Positions 1 through 6,831 of a DNA stretch of 8,976 nt are shown here, one piece after another (within the stretch, counting starts at the first letter, position 1; each line of letters opens with the position of its first letter). The translations under genes and the position numbers were made by a program. The stretch lies in the NCBI GenBank assembly GCA_934692455.1, contig CAKUTY010000048.1, positions 1 to 8,976 on the forward strand, written 5' to 3'. The stretch comes from an uncultured Erysipelotrichaceae bacterium. GTDB lineage: Bacteria > Bacillota_I > Bacilli_A > Erysipelotrichales > Erysipelotrichaceae. Below the pieces are notes generated by a model. The model had not been told where the DNA came from. It made no database searches and was given only the letters and a program-made list of their open reading frames with translations.

Positions 1-73
1 CGTATGCCTTAGGAGGGCACGTGCGGTTTGAGAAGGGGCGATAGAAAATATTAAAATCTATCGCCTACTTTAT
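1..73 (+). ncRNA. 3' end of a group II intron (domains V and VI), partial
   Basis: Bases 1-29 fold like the distal part of group II intron domain V: CGTA (1-4) pairs with TGCG (22-25, one G-T pair), TGCCT (5-9) pairs with GGGCA (15-19), and the two-base bulge CG (20-21) sits where domain V has it. The catalytic AGC triad would lie just left of the window. Domain VI follows as a perfect 9-bp stem (37-45 with 57-65). CCTACTTTAT comes next and resembles the usual intron end CCTACTCTAT. A67 would be the branch-point adenosine and the 3' splice site would be near 73. The domain V terminal loop is not a clean GNRA loop, so this copy may be divergent. The intron body and its reverse transcriptase would lie outside the window. 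The exact 3' boundary is uncertain by several bases. Confidence 0.75.
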
Positions 74-755
74 TATTACAAATCGGATGTGTTTATAACG
101 AGGGATTTTGACCACTAATAATGTGGATGTTAATAAGTTAGAGGAATTAGGTTGGAATATTCTAAAAGACGTAGAATATTCTAATAAGATATTCATGTAT
201 GATTCTGAGAGAGATTCTTTCATGGTTGCGTTAAAGGCTTTAGGTTATTCTATGAATACCGAAAACATGGACGAGATTAACAAGGCTTATGATTGGCTAT
301 GTGAATTACATGATACGATGAGTCCTGCTTATGTTACTGATGAAGTGACTGATGCGATGATTAATAATGAGAACGATATTGCGGTTGTTTATAGTGGCGA
401 TGCAGCATATATTATTTCTCAAAATGATGATATGGCATATTATGTACCAAAAGAGGGTACTAATGTGTGGAGTGATGGCTTTGTGATTCCAACTAACGCG
501 AAGAATCCTAAGTTGGCTAATGAGTTTATTAATTATATGATGAGCTATGATGCAGCTATGGATAGCTCTATTGAAGTTGGTTATACTTCAGCTAATAAGA
601 AGGTAGTAGAAGAACTATCTTCGGATGGTGAGGTATATAGTAATAATGATGCCTATGTCTTTGATGTGTCTAATCCTAAGAATGAAGTGTTTAAACATAA
701 TGATACTTTAAAGAAAGTATTGTCTGATATGTGGGTGCGTATTAAAGTAAGATAA
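74..755 (+). pseudogene. potD: Polyamine ABC transporter substrate-binding protein (PotD), 3' part, intron-split and frameshifted
   Basis: PotD is the lipid-anchored extracytoplasmic receptor that hands spermidine and putrescine to the PotABC importer. From about base 111 the frame encodes the C-terminal 200 or so residues. Recognisable PotD blocks are LGWNIL, FMYDSERDSFM, LKALGYSMNTEN, VTDEV, VVYSGDAAYI, VPKEGTNVW, VIPTNAKNP and ANEFINYM. The signal peptide and N-terminal lobe are missing and would be on the far side of the group II intron. The first exon bases (82-108) encode IGCVYNEGF in a different frame, which matches the PotD strand before this point and then runs into TGA at 109-111. 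The downstream frame has a TAA at 96-98. A 1-nt deletion, or an insertion of about 11 nt (100-110), would explain the shift. TTG at 108 is therefore a chance start, not the true one. The C-terminus (SDMWVRIKVR) looks natural. Family assignment is firm; pseudogene status is inferred. Confidence 0.8.
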
Positions 756-836
756 TTAGATGTGTCGGTCATATATGAAGCTAAAGGAACTTACAAAACT
801 GCCATTAACCAATGCAATGATGTCTCAAAGTCAATA

Positions 837-877
837 TGAAAAGATAATGAATTATAGGCTATGAATTATCCTTTTTC
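837..877 (+). terminator. Weak intrinsic terminator after potD
   Basis: GATAAT (843-848) pairs with ATTATC (865-870). An inner TTATA/TATGA helix closes a GGC loop, with a GAA bulge on the 5' side. A run of T follows (872-876), and the A run at 839-842 could pair with it to extend the stem. The stem is AT-rich, so strength is doubtful. It would end the polyamine transporter transcript. Confidence 0.45.
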
Positions 878-1202
878 TCACCATATTTTGATGGAAAGTT
901 CCAAAAACAGGTATTGTATTAACTTACTTATGATACGCCACTAAAATAAACACTGAGCGTTCATTTTTTAAAATCTGATAAAGTATCATTAACTTCTGGC
1001 CCAAAATATACGATTTTTTCATCGCCACCTTTGATAGTGGTAACAATTTATCATTGTGAATGAGTTTTTGTGCTTATATTTTTAAAAATAGCTGCTTATA
1101 TTTTATAGAAATCATCATAAGAGCTTAATTTATTCATCAATTTATACATTGAAGATATATGTTCTAATGATATATGTTCAATACCTCTTCCAATATTATG
1201 TA
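878..1202. other. AT-rich intergenic region, no convincing gene
   Basis: No open frame with a start and ribosome binding site is seen on either strand. Two short - strand stretches read like protein tails: one ends at TGA 961-963 and includes GGDEKIVYFGPEVNDTL; another runs from about 1202 to 1098 and includes IGRGIEHISLEH. Neither has a start, so they may be decayed gene remnants or chance. Small direct repeats occur: TGCTTATATTTT at 1071-1082 and 1093-1104, and GATATATGTTC at 1154-1164 and 1169-1179. No clear terminator for the - strand regulator gene was found here. Confidence 0.5.
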
Positions 1203-2063
1203 TTAGAGTTCCCCTGAGATTATTTTATTAACATATTTTTCTTTCAATTTCTTTTCATCATAATTTGAGTGATAATTCCTATCAAAAATAGCAGAATAGA
1301 TTATATCCAAAATATATTCAAATGCAATTTGTGAAGTAAAACAAGCTATTTTAGAATCAAAACTTTCATCTTGAGGTATGGTGATTACAATATCACATTT
1401 TTTTGCAAGCAAAGCATCAGGGTTAGCAGTAATTACAATTGTTGGTACTCGTGAGGCCTTTAATATATTAATGAATGAATTGTAGTCGTAATGAGTAGCA
1501 CTATAGGTTAAAAACAATGCACAGTCTTCTGAAGAAACATTTCTTACATTGTAAGAGCCTTCATGATTTTCGTCAGCCAAAATTATATATTTATTAATCT
1601 TCATCATACGATTTTTAAAAGATTGTGCACGTATATAAGAATCTCCTTTTCCAAAAATGAAAAGCCTCTTTGCATCTAATATCATTTTTATAGCTTTTTT
1701 TAGTATTTCTATATTCAGCGATAAATATGTTTTATTAATGCTGATTTGGATCAGCTCAGAAAGATTATGGCTAATTGTAGTCAAAGTATCAGCCGGTTCA
1801 AATGGAATGTTTGGATTAATAATATTTATTTTTTCATACTGGCTATGTATTTCTTTTATTAACTGTATTTTAAAATCTTTAAAACCATTAAAACCCAATC
1901 TATGACAAAAACGGATAATCGTAGGATTGGAAGTATATGTTTCTCTTGCTAACTCGGATATAGTGATTTTATCTATATCATTAAGATTTCGAAGAAGATA
2001 ATTAATAATTGTAATATTAGTATGGCTAAATTTAGATAGATCTTGGAATTTTTCTAAAAGCAT
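1203..2063 (-). CDS. RpiR/MurR-family transcriptional regulator of the alpha-glucoside operon (GlvR-like)
   Basis: The 286-residue protein has the usual RpiR size and two-part layout. An N-terminal helix-turn-helix domain spans roughly residues 1-77, with ITISELARETYTSNPTIIRF (33-52) and then the typical CHRLGFNGFKDFK. A SIS sugar-phosphate-binding domain spans roughly 130-255, including FIFGKGDSY (136-143), FLTYSAT (184-190) and PTIVITANPDALLAKKCDIV. Such proteins sense a phosphosugar, here probably an alpha-glucoside 6-phosphate made by the neighbouring PTS. The gene is transcribed away from the oxidoreductase-PTS-GH4 operon and shares its intergenic region. In Bacillus subtilis the related GlvR (YfiA) activates glvA-glvR-glvC, so activation is a reasonable guess, but the sequence does not prove its sign. 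The ATG at 2063 is supported by AGAGG at 2077-2073 (- strand). Confidence 0.88.
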   Translation of the reverse strand: MLLEKFQDLSKFSHTNITIINYLLRNLNDIDKITISELARETYTSNPTIIRFCHRLGFNGFKDFKIQLIKEIHSQYEKINIINPNIPFEPADTLTTISHNLSELIQISINKTYLSLNIEILKKAIKMILDAKRLFIFGKGDSYIRAQSFKNRMMKINKYIILADENHEGSYNVRNVSSEDCALFLTYSATHYDYNSFINILKASRVPTIVITANPDALLAKKCDIVITIPQDESFDSKIACFTSQIAFEYILDIIYSAIFDRNYHSNYDEKKLKEKYVNKIISGEL

Positions 2064-2083
2064 AAATATATACCTCTACAAAC

Positions 2084-2112
2084 ATTATATAACTGCCAAT
2101 GATTTTATGTAA
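2084..2112 (-). promoter_or_regulatory. Candidate promoter of the RpiR-family gene
   Basis: Read on the - strand, TTACAT (2112-2107) and TATAAT (2089-2084) are separated by 17 bp, with the gene start about 20 bp further on. The -35 match is poor. A second TATAAT (2119-2114) has no better -35 partner. The region is so AT-rich that chance matches are expected. Confidence 0.3.
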
Positions 2113-2120
2113 TATTATAA

Positions 2121-2164
2121 AAAGTACTGTTTTATCAATAAATAAAAACATATAGGCGTACTTT
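2121..2164. promoter_or_regulatory. Inverted repeat, candidate operator half-sites
   Basis: AAAGTAC (2121-2127) and GTACTTT (2158-2164) form a perfect 7-bp inverted repeat, 37 bp from start to start, between the two divergent promoters. The position suits binding by the adjacent RpiR-family protein. The evidence is only position and symmetry. Confidence 0.3.
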
Positions 2165-2178
2165 ATTTACACAATTTA

Positions 2179-2192
2179 TAAAAGCGCTTACA
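2179..2192 (+). promoter_or_regulatory. cre site (CcpA catabolite repression element)
   Basis: TAAAAGCGCTTACA matches the Firmicutes cre consensus TGWAANCGNTNWCA at every position but the second (A for G). Its last six bases are the -35 box of the operon promoter, so bound CcpA would block RNA polymerase. This fits an operon for a secondary sugar and would give glucose repression. Confidence 0.7.
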
Positions 2193-2215
2193 TTTATAAT
2201 AATCATAACTATAAT
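2187..2215 (+). promoter_or_regulatory. Sigma-A-type promoter of the alpha-glucoside operon
   Basis: CTTACA (2187-2192), a 17-bp spacer and a perfect TATAAT (2210-2215) precede the oxidoreductase gene. Transcription would begin near 2222, giving a leader of only about 18 nt that starts just before the AAAGGAG ribosome binding site (2226-2232). The imperfect -35 suits an activator-dependent promoter. Confidence 0.6.
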
Positions 2216-2239
2216 TAAAGTCATGAAAGGAGCATTAGC

Positions 2240-3247
2240 ATGAGATTAGGAATTCTAGGGGCTGGCATGATTGTAAAAGATTTCTTAAAGATAACTGATC
2301 AACTTTCCCAATATGAATTAAGTGGAATTTGTGGTACTGAAGCTGAACATAATACGTTAGAAAAATTACAGTATGACTATCATATTAAAAATATTTATAC
2401 GGATTATGATGAAATGCTTAGTTCAGATTGCGAAATAATTTATATTGGTGTTCCAAATCATTTGCATTATCAGTTTGCAAAGAAAGCAATACTACAAGGT
2501 AAAAATGTCATCATTGAAAAACCTATTGTTATAAATGAAATAGAATTTAATGATTTATATAATCTGGCTGATCAGAAGCATGTTTATGTATTTGAAGCCA
2601 TAACAAATCAGTATTCTCCTAATTACAGGAAAATTAAAGAACTTTTACCAAAGCTAGGACCTATTCATATTGTTAATATGAACTATTCCCAATACTCATC
2701 AAGATTTGATTCATTTAAGCAAGGGATAATATTACCTGCATTTGATTATACAAAAGCTGGTGGATCATTGATGGACTTGAATATTTACAATCTTCATTTT
2801 GTAGTAGGAATATTTGGAAAGCCTGATGATGCGATGTATTATCCAAATATTAGCAAGAATATCGACACTTCAGGAATTGCAATTTTGAAGTATCCTGACT
2901 TCGTATGTAGTTGTATAGCTTCAAAAGATTCTAGAGCTCAATGTACAAATCTTATCCAAGGTGAAAATGGTTATATCATAATGAACTCTCCTGCTAATGT
3001 TTGTGAGCCATTTGAAATTCACATAAAGGGAGAGAAACCTCAAATAATTGATGAACGTAAATATAGCCATCGTATGATTGATGAGTTTATTGCGTTTGAA
3101 AAAATGATAACTTTAAAAGACAATTCTAGTTATTCTTTGTTCAAAGAAGAAAGTCGATTGGTATGCTCGGTTCAAACAGAATTAAGGAAAAAGGCAAACA
3201 TAATTTTTCCTGGTGATTTATTGGCAAAAGGGGAAGATAGCCAGTAA
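2240..3247 (+). CDS. Gfo/Idh/MocA-family NAD(P)-dependent oxidoreductase
   Basis: The 335-residue cytoplasmic protein has the usual family size and two domains. The N-terminal Rossmann fold carries GILGAG (4-9) for the dinucleotide and the stretch YIGVPNHLHYQFA (68-80). EKP (93-95) holds the family's conserved lysine. The C-terminal half has AGGSLMDLNIYNLH (173-186), which aligns with the common GGGALLDLGVYPLH block and keeps the Asp (179) and His (186) but has Asn instead of Gly at 181. The family oxidises or reduces sugars, inositols and their phosphates; the substrate cannot be told from sequence. As first gene of a PTS/GH4 operon it may act on an unusual alpha-glucoside or its product. 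Start: ATG 2240 with AAAGGAG 7 nt upstream. The PTS gene begins 41 nt after the stop. Confidence 0.88.
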   Translation: MRLGILGAGMIVKDFLKITDQLSQYELSGICGTEAEHNTLEKLQYDYHIKNIYTDYDEMLSSDCEIIYIGVPNHLHYQFAKKAILQGKNVIIEKPIVINEIEFNDLYNLADQKHVYVFEAITNQYSPNYRKIKELLPKLGPIHIVNMNYSQYSSRFDSFKQGIILPAFDYTKAGGSLMDLNIYNLHFVVGIFGKPDDAMYYPNISKNIDTSGIAILKYPDFVCSCIASKDSRAQCTNLIQGENGYIIMNSPANVCEPFEIHIKGEKPQIIDERKYSHRMIDEFIAFEKMITLKDNSSYSLFKEESRLVCSVQTELRKKANIIFPGDLLAKGEDSQ

Positions 3248-3288
3248 AATCATTTACTTGATTTCATTGATTAAAGGAGGTATAGGCA

Positions 3289-4836
3289 ATGAAAGAAAAA
3301 CTCGCAGTTATATTCCAAAACTTTGGTAGAGTAATTGTTGACCCAGTATTGTATCTTGCAGTAGTAGGTATCGTATTGGCAATCAGTACAGTATGTTCAA
3401 TTACTAATGTACCATTTTTAACTAATTTAGGAACATTATTAAGTGCTGCTACTAACTCTGCAATTATTGGTAATTTAGCTTTAGTTTTGTGTGTAGGATT
3501 AACAGCAGGATTTGCAAAGAAGCAAAAAGCAAACGCGGCTGTATTTGGATTAATGTCTTACATTATGTTCTTGTATGTAAATAATGCATATTTGACAATG
3601 ACTGGACAGCTTATCGCAGATGGAGCTGCAGGTATGGGATTATTTGCAACAGGTCAAGCAATAGTTTTAGGCTTACAAGTAACTGATATCAACGTGTTTG
3701 GTGGAATCATTATTGGATGTTTAGCAGCATGGATCTATAATAAAGCAATCGATATTAAGGTTCCAGAAGTATTAAAGATCTATGGCGGACCTCGTTTAGC
3801 ACTATTGATTATGATACCAGTAATAATCGTATTCTCAATTGCAGTAACAGTATTATGGCCACCAGTAGCTAATTTCATTAATAACATGTCTGCATTTATT
3901 AGAAGTTCTGGAGGATTAGGAGTATTCTTATTTGGATTCTTGAACCGTAGTTTGATTCCAACAGGATTACACCATTTCCTATGGATGCCATTTGACTTTA
4001 CAGCTATTGGTGGAACAGCTGTTATTGATGGAGCTACTGTTAATGGTGCTGCAAATATTTTCTATGCTGAAATGCCACTTATTGCAAACGGAACATTAAC
4101 TACCCTTGATTCATCTATTAGATTTGCTTCATTTGGATTTGCTAAAGAATTCTTAACATTAGGTGCTGCTCTAGCAATGATCTACTGTGCAAGACCTGAA
4201 AATAAAAAAGCAGTTGCTGCTATGATTATTCCAGTTTATATTACTGCTTCATTAGCAGGAATCACAGAAGCAATGGATTTCATTATTTTATTTGCATCAC
4301 CTTGGTTATGGATCGCAAAAGGTATGTTAACTGGTCTTGGTGAAATGACATTATTCTTGTTAGGAATCAAAACTTATAATATTTATGGATTTATTGAATT
4401 ATTTACTATCAATTTAACTTTACCTTGGAGTGTTACTAAATTTCCATTATACATACTAGTTGGTTTAGTATTCGTTGTAATTACATTCGTTGTATTTACG
4501 GCATTGATTAAAAAATTCAACTTTATGACACCAGGTCGTGCTGCAGATTGGGGCCAAGAAGCGGGAACATCAGAAACAACAGCATTACCAAACAATGAGA
4601 TCGTTACAAATATTATTGAAGGTCTAGGCGGTAAAGACAATATTAAAACAATGGGTTGCTGTATGACACGTTTACGTACTCAAGTTGTTGATCAGAATCT
4701 AGTAAAAGAAGATTTATTGAAGAAAGTATCATCAAAAGGTATCGTAAGAAAAGGAAACGAAGTTCAGGTTATTATCGGTTTAAATGTTCATGACATTTAT
4801 GATCTAGTAAAACCTGCATTGAAAATAGAAGACTAA
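3289..4836 (+). CDS. PTS alpha-glucoside (maltose-type) EIICB permease
   Basis: This membrane protein imports a sugar and phosphorylates it on entry, using phosphate relayed from PEP through EI, HPr and an EIIA. At 515 residues it holds an EIIC domain (about 1-410, some ten hydrophobic segments) and an EIIB domain (about 435-512). EIIC landmarks are GFLNRSLIPTGLHHFLW (216-232) and GITEAMDF (324-331), the family's GITEP(I/L)EF motif with Ala and Asp substitutions. In EIIB, Cys458 in CMTRLR is the expected phospho-cysteine; Cys457 beside it is not in the usual position. No EIIA domain is fused or encoded nearby, so a glucose-type EIIA encoded elsewhere must serve it. The GH4 6-phospho-alpha-glucosidase downstream and the RpiR regulator upstream point to the GlvC/MalP subgroup. 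Start: ATG 3289 with AAAGGAGG (3273-3280) 8 nt upstream. Exact sugar unproven. Confidence 0.9.
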   Translation: MKEKLAVIFQNFGRVIVDPVLYLAVVGIVLAISTVCSITNVPFLTNLGTLLSAATNSAIIGNLALVLCVGLTAGFAKKQKANAAVFGLMSYIMFLYVNNAYLTMTGQLIADGAAGMGLFATGQAIVLGLQVTDINVFGGIIIGCLAAWIYNKAIDIKVPEVLKIYGGPRLALLIMIPVIIVFSIAVTVLWPPVANFINNMSAFIRSSGGLGVFLFGFLNRSLIPTGLHHFLWMPFDFTAIGGTAVIDGATVNGAANIFYAEMPLIANGTLTTLDSSIRFASFGFAKEFLTLGAALAMIYCARPENKKAVAAMIIPVYITASLAGITEAMDFIILFASPWLWIAKGMLTGLGEMTLFLLGIKTYNIYGFIELFTINLTLPWSVTKFPLYILVGLVFVVITFVVFTALIKKFNFMTPGRAADWGQEAGTSETTALPNNEIVTNIIEGLGGKDNIKTMGCCMTRLRTQVVDQNLVKEDLLKKVSSKGIVRKGNEVQVIIGLNVHDIYDLVKPALKIED

Positions 4837-4841
4837 AACAT

Positions 4842-4876
4842 GTAATGCTAGGTAGTGAATACCTAGCATACATTAC
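4842..4876 (+). promoter_or_regulatory. Intercistronic hairpin next to a ribosome binding site
   Basis: ATGCTAGGTA (4845-4854) and TACCTAGCAT (4860-4869) form a perfect 10-bp stem with a GTGAA loop. CATTAC (4871-4876) can instead pair with GTAATG (4842-4847), giving an alternative outer stem that ends right at the GAGG ribosome binding site (4877-4880). No T run follows, so it is not a classical terminator. It may stabilise or cut the operon mRNA, or tune translation of the small gene. Confidence 0.6.
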
Positions 4877-4886
4877 GAGGTAGAAA

Positions 4887-5147
4887 ATGGTAAAGATTGT
4901 AAAAAAGATTAAGGAATTTTATAAAGAAATATTAAACTTATATAAAAGCAAGAGAACTATTGAGATGATTTTACTTTCTTTAGCATTTATATTAGGATTC
5001 TTATGGCCTTTAGCAGGCGTTACAATATATCTAATAACAAAAATATCAAATAAAAATAGTGAATATGGAAAAATGGGTATTTTAGGTGCAATTGTAAACA
5101 TTATTGTCTATATTTTTCAAATCATAGTTACTATTGCTAATTTATAA
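4887..5147 (+). CDS. Small two-helix membrane protein of unknown function
   Basis: I do not recognise this 86-residue protein. The N-terminal 25 residues are rich in Lys and aromatic residues (MVKIVKKIKEFYKEI) and could form an amphipathic helix on the inner membrane face. Two hydrophobic segments follow, about 26-51 (with LGFLWPLAGVTIYLI) and 63-85. A short polar loop (KISNKNSEYGK) joins them. No signal-peptidase site, Cys or catalytic motif is seen. It starts at ATG 4887 with GAGG six nt upstream, directly after the intercistronic hairpin, and ends 43 nt before the GH4 gene, so it is in the operon. A role with the PTS permease is possible, but location is the only evidence. Confidence 0.75.
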   Translation: MVKIVKKIKEFYKEILNLYKSKRTIEMILLSLAFILGFLWPLAGVTIYLITKISNKNSEYGKMGILGAIVNIIVYIFQIIVTIANL

Positions 5148-5190
5148 ATTGATTAATTTAAATTTATATAGAATAAGGAGTGTTGATTAA

Positions 5191-6516
5191 ATGAAAAGTT
5201 ATAAAATTGTAATTTGCGGAGGAGGCAGTACATATACTGCTGGTATCGTAAAAAACTTGTTGGAAGAGAAGAGAATTAGTATAAAAGAATTGTGGCTTTA
5301 CGACATTGATAAAGAACGACAAGATAAAGTAGCACTTCTCGTCAACGAAGTTGTTAAGGATCAAAATCCAAATATTATATTAAAAGTAAGTACCAATCCA
5401 GAGGAAGCTTTTAAAGATGCAGATTTTATCATGGCTCAGATGCGTGTTGGAAAACTTGCAATGAGAGTTAAAGACGAACAGATTTCATTAAAGCATGGCT
5501 GTGTAGGTCAAGAAACATGTGGGCCAGGCGGAATGGCGTATGGATTGAGAACAATTTATCCAATGGTTGAATTAATTGACTATTGCGAAAAATATGCATC
5601 AAAGAATTATTGGATAGTAAATTACTCAAATCCAGCAGCAATTGTGGCAAAAGCAACTCATCAGCTTAGACCTAATGCAAGAATCCTAAACATTTGTGAT
5701 ATGCCTGTGGAAATCGAAGCAAGAATGGCGGAGATACTCGATGCTGATCTATCAGATTTGGAAGTAGATTATTTTGGATTGAATCATTATGGTTGGTTTA
5801 CAAAGGTAAGATGCAAAGGTGTTGACGTTACAGAAAAACTAAAGCAACATGTAGCAAAATATGGTTACTTAACTGAAAAGAGTTATAACGAAGCTCTACT
5901 TAAAGATGCAGATTGGGTTCACACATTCAATAATGCAAAAAATATAGTAAATTTATTCCATGACTATCTTCCAAATACTTATTGGCAATATTATCTATTA
6001 GGTGATGATATCGTTAAGTATTCTGATATAAATAATGTACGTGGATTACAGGTAATTCATACACGTGAGAAGAGAGTTTTTGATGCCTGTGAAAAGATCA
6101 AAAATGGTGAGAATGTAGATTTAAAACAGTTCTATGTTGGTGTTCATGGAAAGTTTATAACTGACGTTGTGGAATCATTGGCAAATGATACTAGAAGTAA
6201 ACAGCTTGTAATCGTTCCTAATAATGGTGCTATTGCTAATTTACCAAGTGATGCCATGGTTGAAATACCTGCTTATGTTACTAGTAGAGGACCTGAACCA
6301 ATTCGTGTTGGTAAAATTCAACGCTTTTATAAAGGATTGATTGAGCAACAGGATGCATGTGAAGGATTATTAGTAGAAGCAGCAATTGAACATTCTTATG
6401 ATAAAGCACTAAAGGCATTTACTTTAAATAGAACTATTTCATCTGCTAATGTTGCTAAAGCTATTCTTGATGAAATGATTGAGGCTAACAAAGATTATTG
6501 GCCAGAACTAAAATAA
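5191..6516 (+). CDS. glvA: 6-phospho-alpha-glucosidase, GH4 family (GlvA/MalA)
   Basis: This cytoplasmic enzyme hydrolyses alpha-glucoside 6-phosphates such as maltose 6-phosphate to glucose 6-phosphate and the aglycone. GH4 enzymes need NAD+ and a divalent metal (usually Mn2+) and work by transient oxidation of the substrate. The 441 residues equal the length of the Bacillus subtilis enzyme and match it along their whole span. Visible motifs are the nucleotide-binding GGGST (10-14), VGQETCGPGG (105-114), NYSNPAA (144-150), CDMP (169-172; Cys metal ligand and Asp), GLNH (196-199; His metal ligand), PNTYWQYYL (261-269) and NNGAIAN (344-350). The CGPGG block and CDMP favour alpha- over beta-glucosidases of the family. 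ATG 5191 has AAGGAG at 5175-5180. It is the last gene of the operon, before a strong terminator. Confidence 0.95.
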   Translation: MKSYKIVICGGGSTYTAGIVKNLLEEKRISIKELWLYDIDKERQDKVALLVNEVVKDQNPNIILKVSTNPEEAFKDADFIMAQMRVGKLAMRVKDEQISLKHGCVGQETCGPGGMAYGLRTIYPMVELIDYCEKYASKNYWIVNYSNPAAIVAKATHQLRPNARILNICDMPVEIEARMAEILDADLSDLEVDYFGLNHYGWFTKVRCKGVDVTEKLKQHVAKYGYLTEKSYNEALLKDADWVHTFNNAKNIVNLFHDYLPNTYWQYYLLGDDIVKYSDINNVRGLQVIHTREKRVFDACEKIKNGENVDLKQFYVGVHGKFITDVVESLANDTRSKQLVIVPNNGAIANLPSDAMVEIPAYVTSRGPEPIRVGKIQRFYKGLIEQQDACEGLLVEAAIEHSYDKALKAFTLNRTISSANVAKAILDEMIEANKDYWPELK

Positions 6517-6552
6517 AGTAATAAGCGGAAGTTATCCGAAAAACAAAATAAA

Positions 6553-6593
6553 AATAAAATCAACTCTCCCTGTTCAGGAGAGTTGATTTTATT
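6553..6593. terminator. Strong bidirectional intrinsic terminator after glvA
   Basis: A perfect 17-bp stem (6553-6569 with 6577-6593) closes a 7-nt loop (CTGTTCA). The outer part is A-rich on the left and T-rich on the right, so it can work in both directions. It ends the alpha-glucoside operon. Confidence 0.92.
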
Positions 6594-6754
6594 AAAAGAT
6601 GTTAATGATGCAGCATTCTCAAGTGGTGAATTAGGTGATGGTTTTGCTGCTTCTATTCCTACATATGTTTTTTCACAAGTAAATCCGGCTATATGTACAC
6701 AAGTACGAATAGCTCTTTGTTCTATAAAAGATAATGTTTGCCTAATTGTATAAA
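6594..6754. other. Intergenic DNA with an open frame on each strand but no start
   Basis: The + frame that follows the glvA stop stays open through the terminator to a TAA at about 6752. On the - strand a frame reads through the same stretch (with IEQRAIRTC, HIAGFTCEKTYVGIEAAKP and SPLENAASL). Neither has a usable start codon with a ribosome binding site. The better-than-random look may mean a decayed gene. TATAAA (6749-6754) is a possible -10 box for the ATPase gene, with no good -35. Confidence 0.35.
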
Positions 6755-6831
6755 ACAGTAAAGAATAGTAAAATAAAAGCGTAACAGTAAAGAACAGTAA
6801 AAGTATTTAAAAAGAGTAAAGAACAGTAAAA
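6755..6831 (+). repeat. Three 19-bp direct repeats with exact 29-bp period, candidate operator array
   Basis: The unit ACAGTAAAGAACAGTAAAA occurs at 6755-6773 (one mismatch, T for C), 6784-6802 (exact) and 6813-6831 (one mismatch, G for C), separated by unrelated 10-bp spacers. Each unit holds AGTAAA twice, 10 bp apart, so AGTAAA falls at 6757, 6767, 6786, 6796, 6815 and 6825. The 10-bp step equals one helical turn, as expected for protein bound to one DNA face. The array ends 18 bp before the ATPase start and just before its AAGGAG site, so it would lie in the promoter or leader. It may be bound by the ATPase itself, which ends in a winged-helix-like region. Confidence 0.85.

Noticed and set aside
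108..755. A complete 215-residue gene starting at TTG 108
   Set aside because: No ribosome binding site, and the protein lacks the signal peptide and N-terminal lobe of PotD. It is the tail of a split gene.
775..864. A 29-residue + strand frame (starts MKLKELTKLPLTNAMM)
   Set aside because: No ribosome binding site, and it runs into the terminator hairpin. It faintly recalls the start of PD-(D/E)XK-type recombination-promoting nucleases, so it may be a remnant, but the evidence is too thin to call.
1657..1905. A hydrophobic + strand 82-residue gene inside the regulator
   Set aside because: It is antisense to a well-supported RpiR-family gene; the hydrophobic look comes from AT-rich antisense codons.
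4383..4640. A - strand 85-residue gene within the PTS permease
   Set aside because: Antisense to a clearly conserved EIIC-EIIB junction, with no ribosome binding site.
4842..4876. Intrinsic terminator between the permease and the small gene
   Set aside because: The stem is good but no T run follows; the ribosome binding site comes immediately after.
6755..6831. CRISPR array
   Set aside because: The units are regular, but the spacers are only 10 bp, there are just three units, and no cas gene is near.
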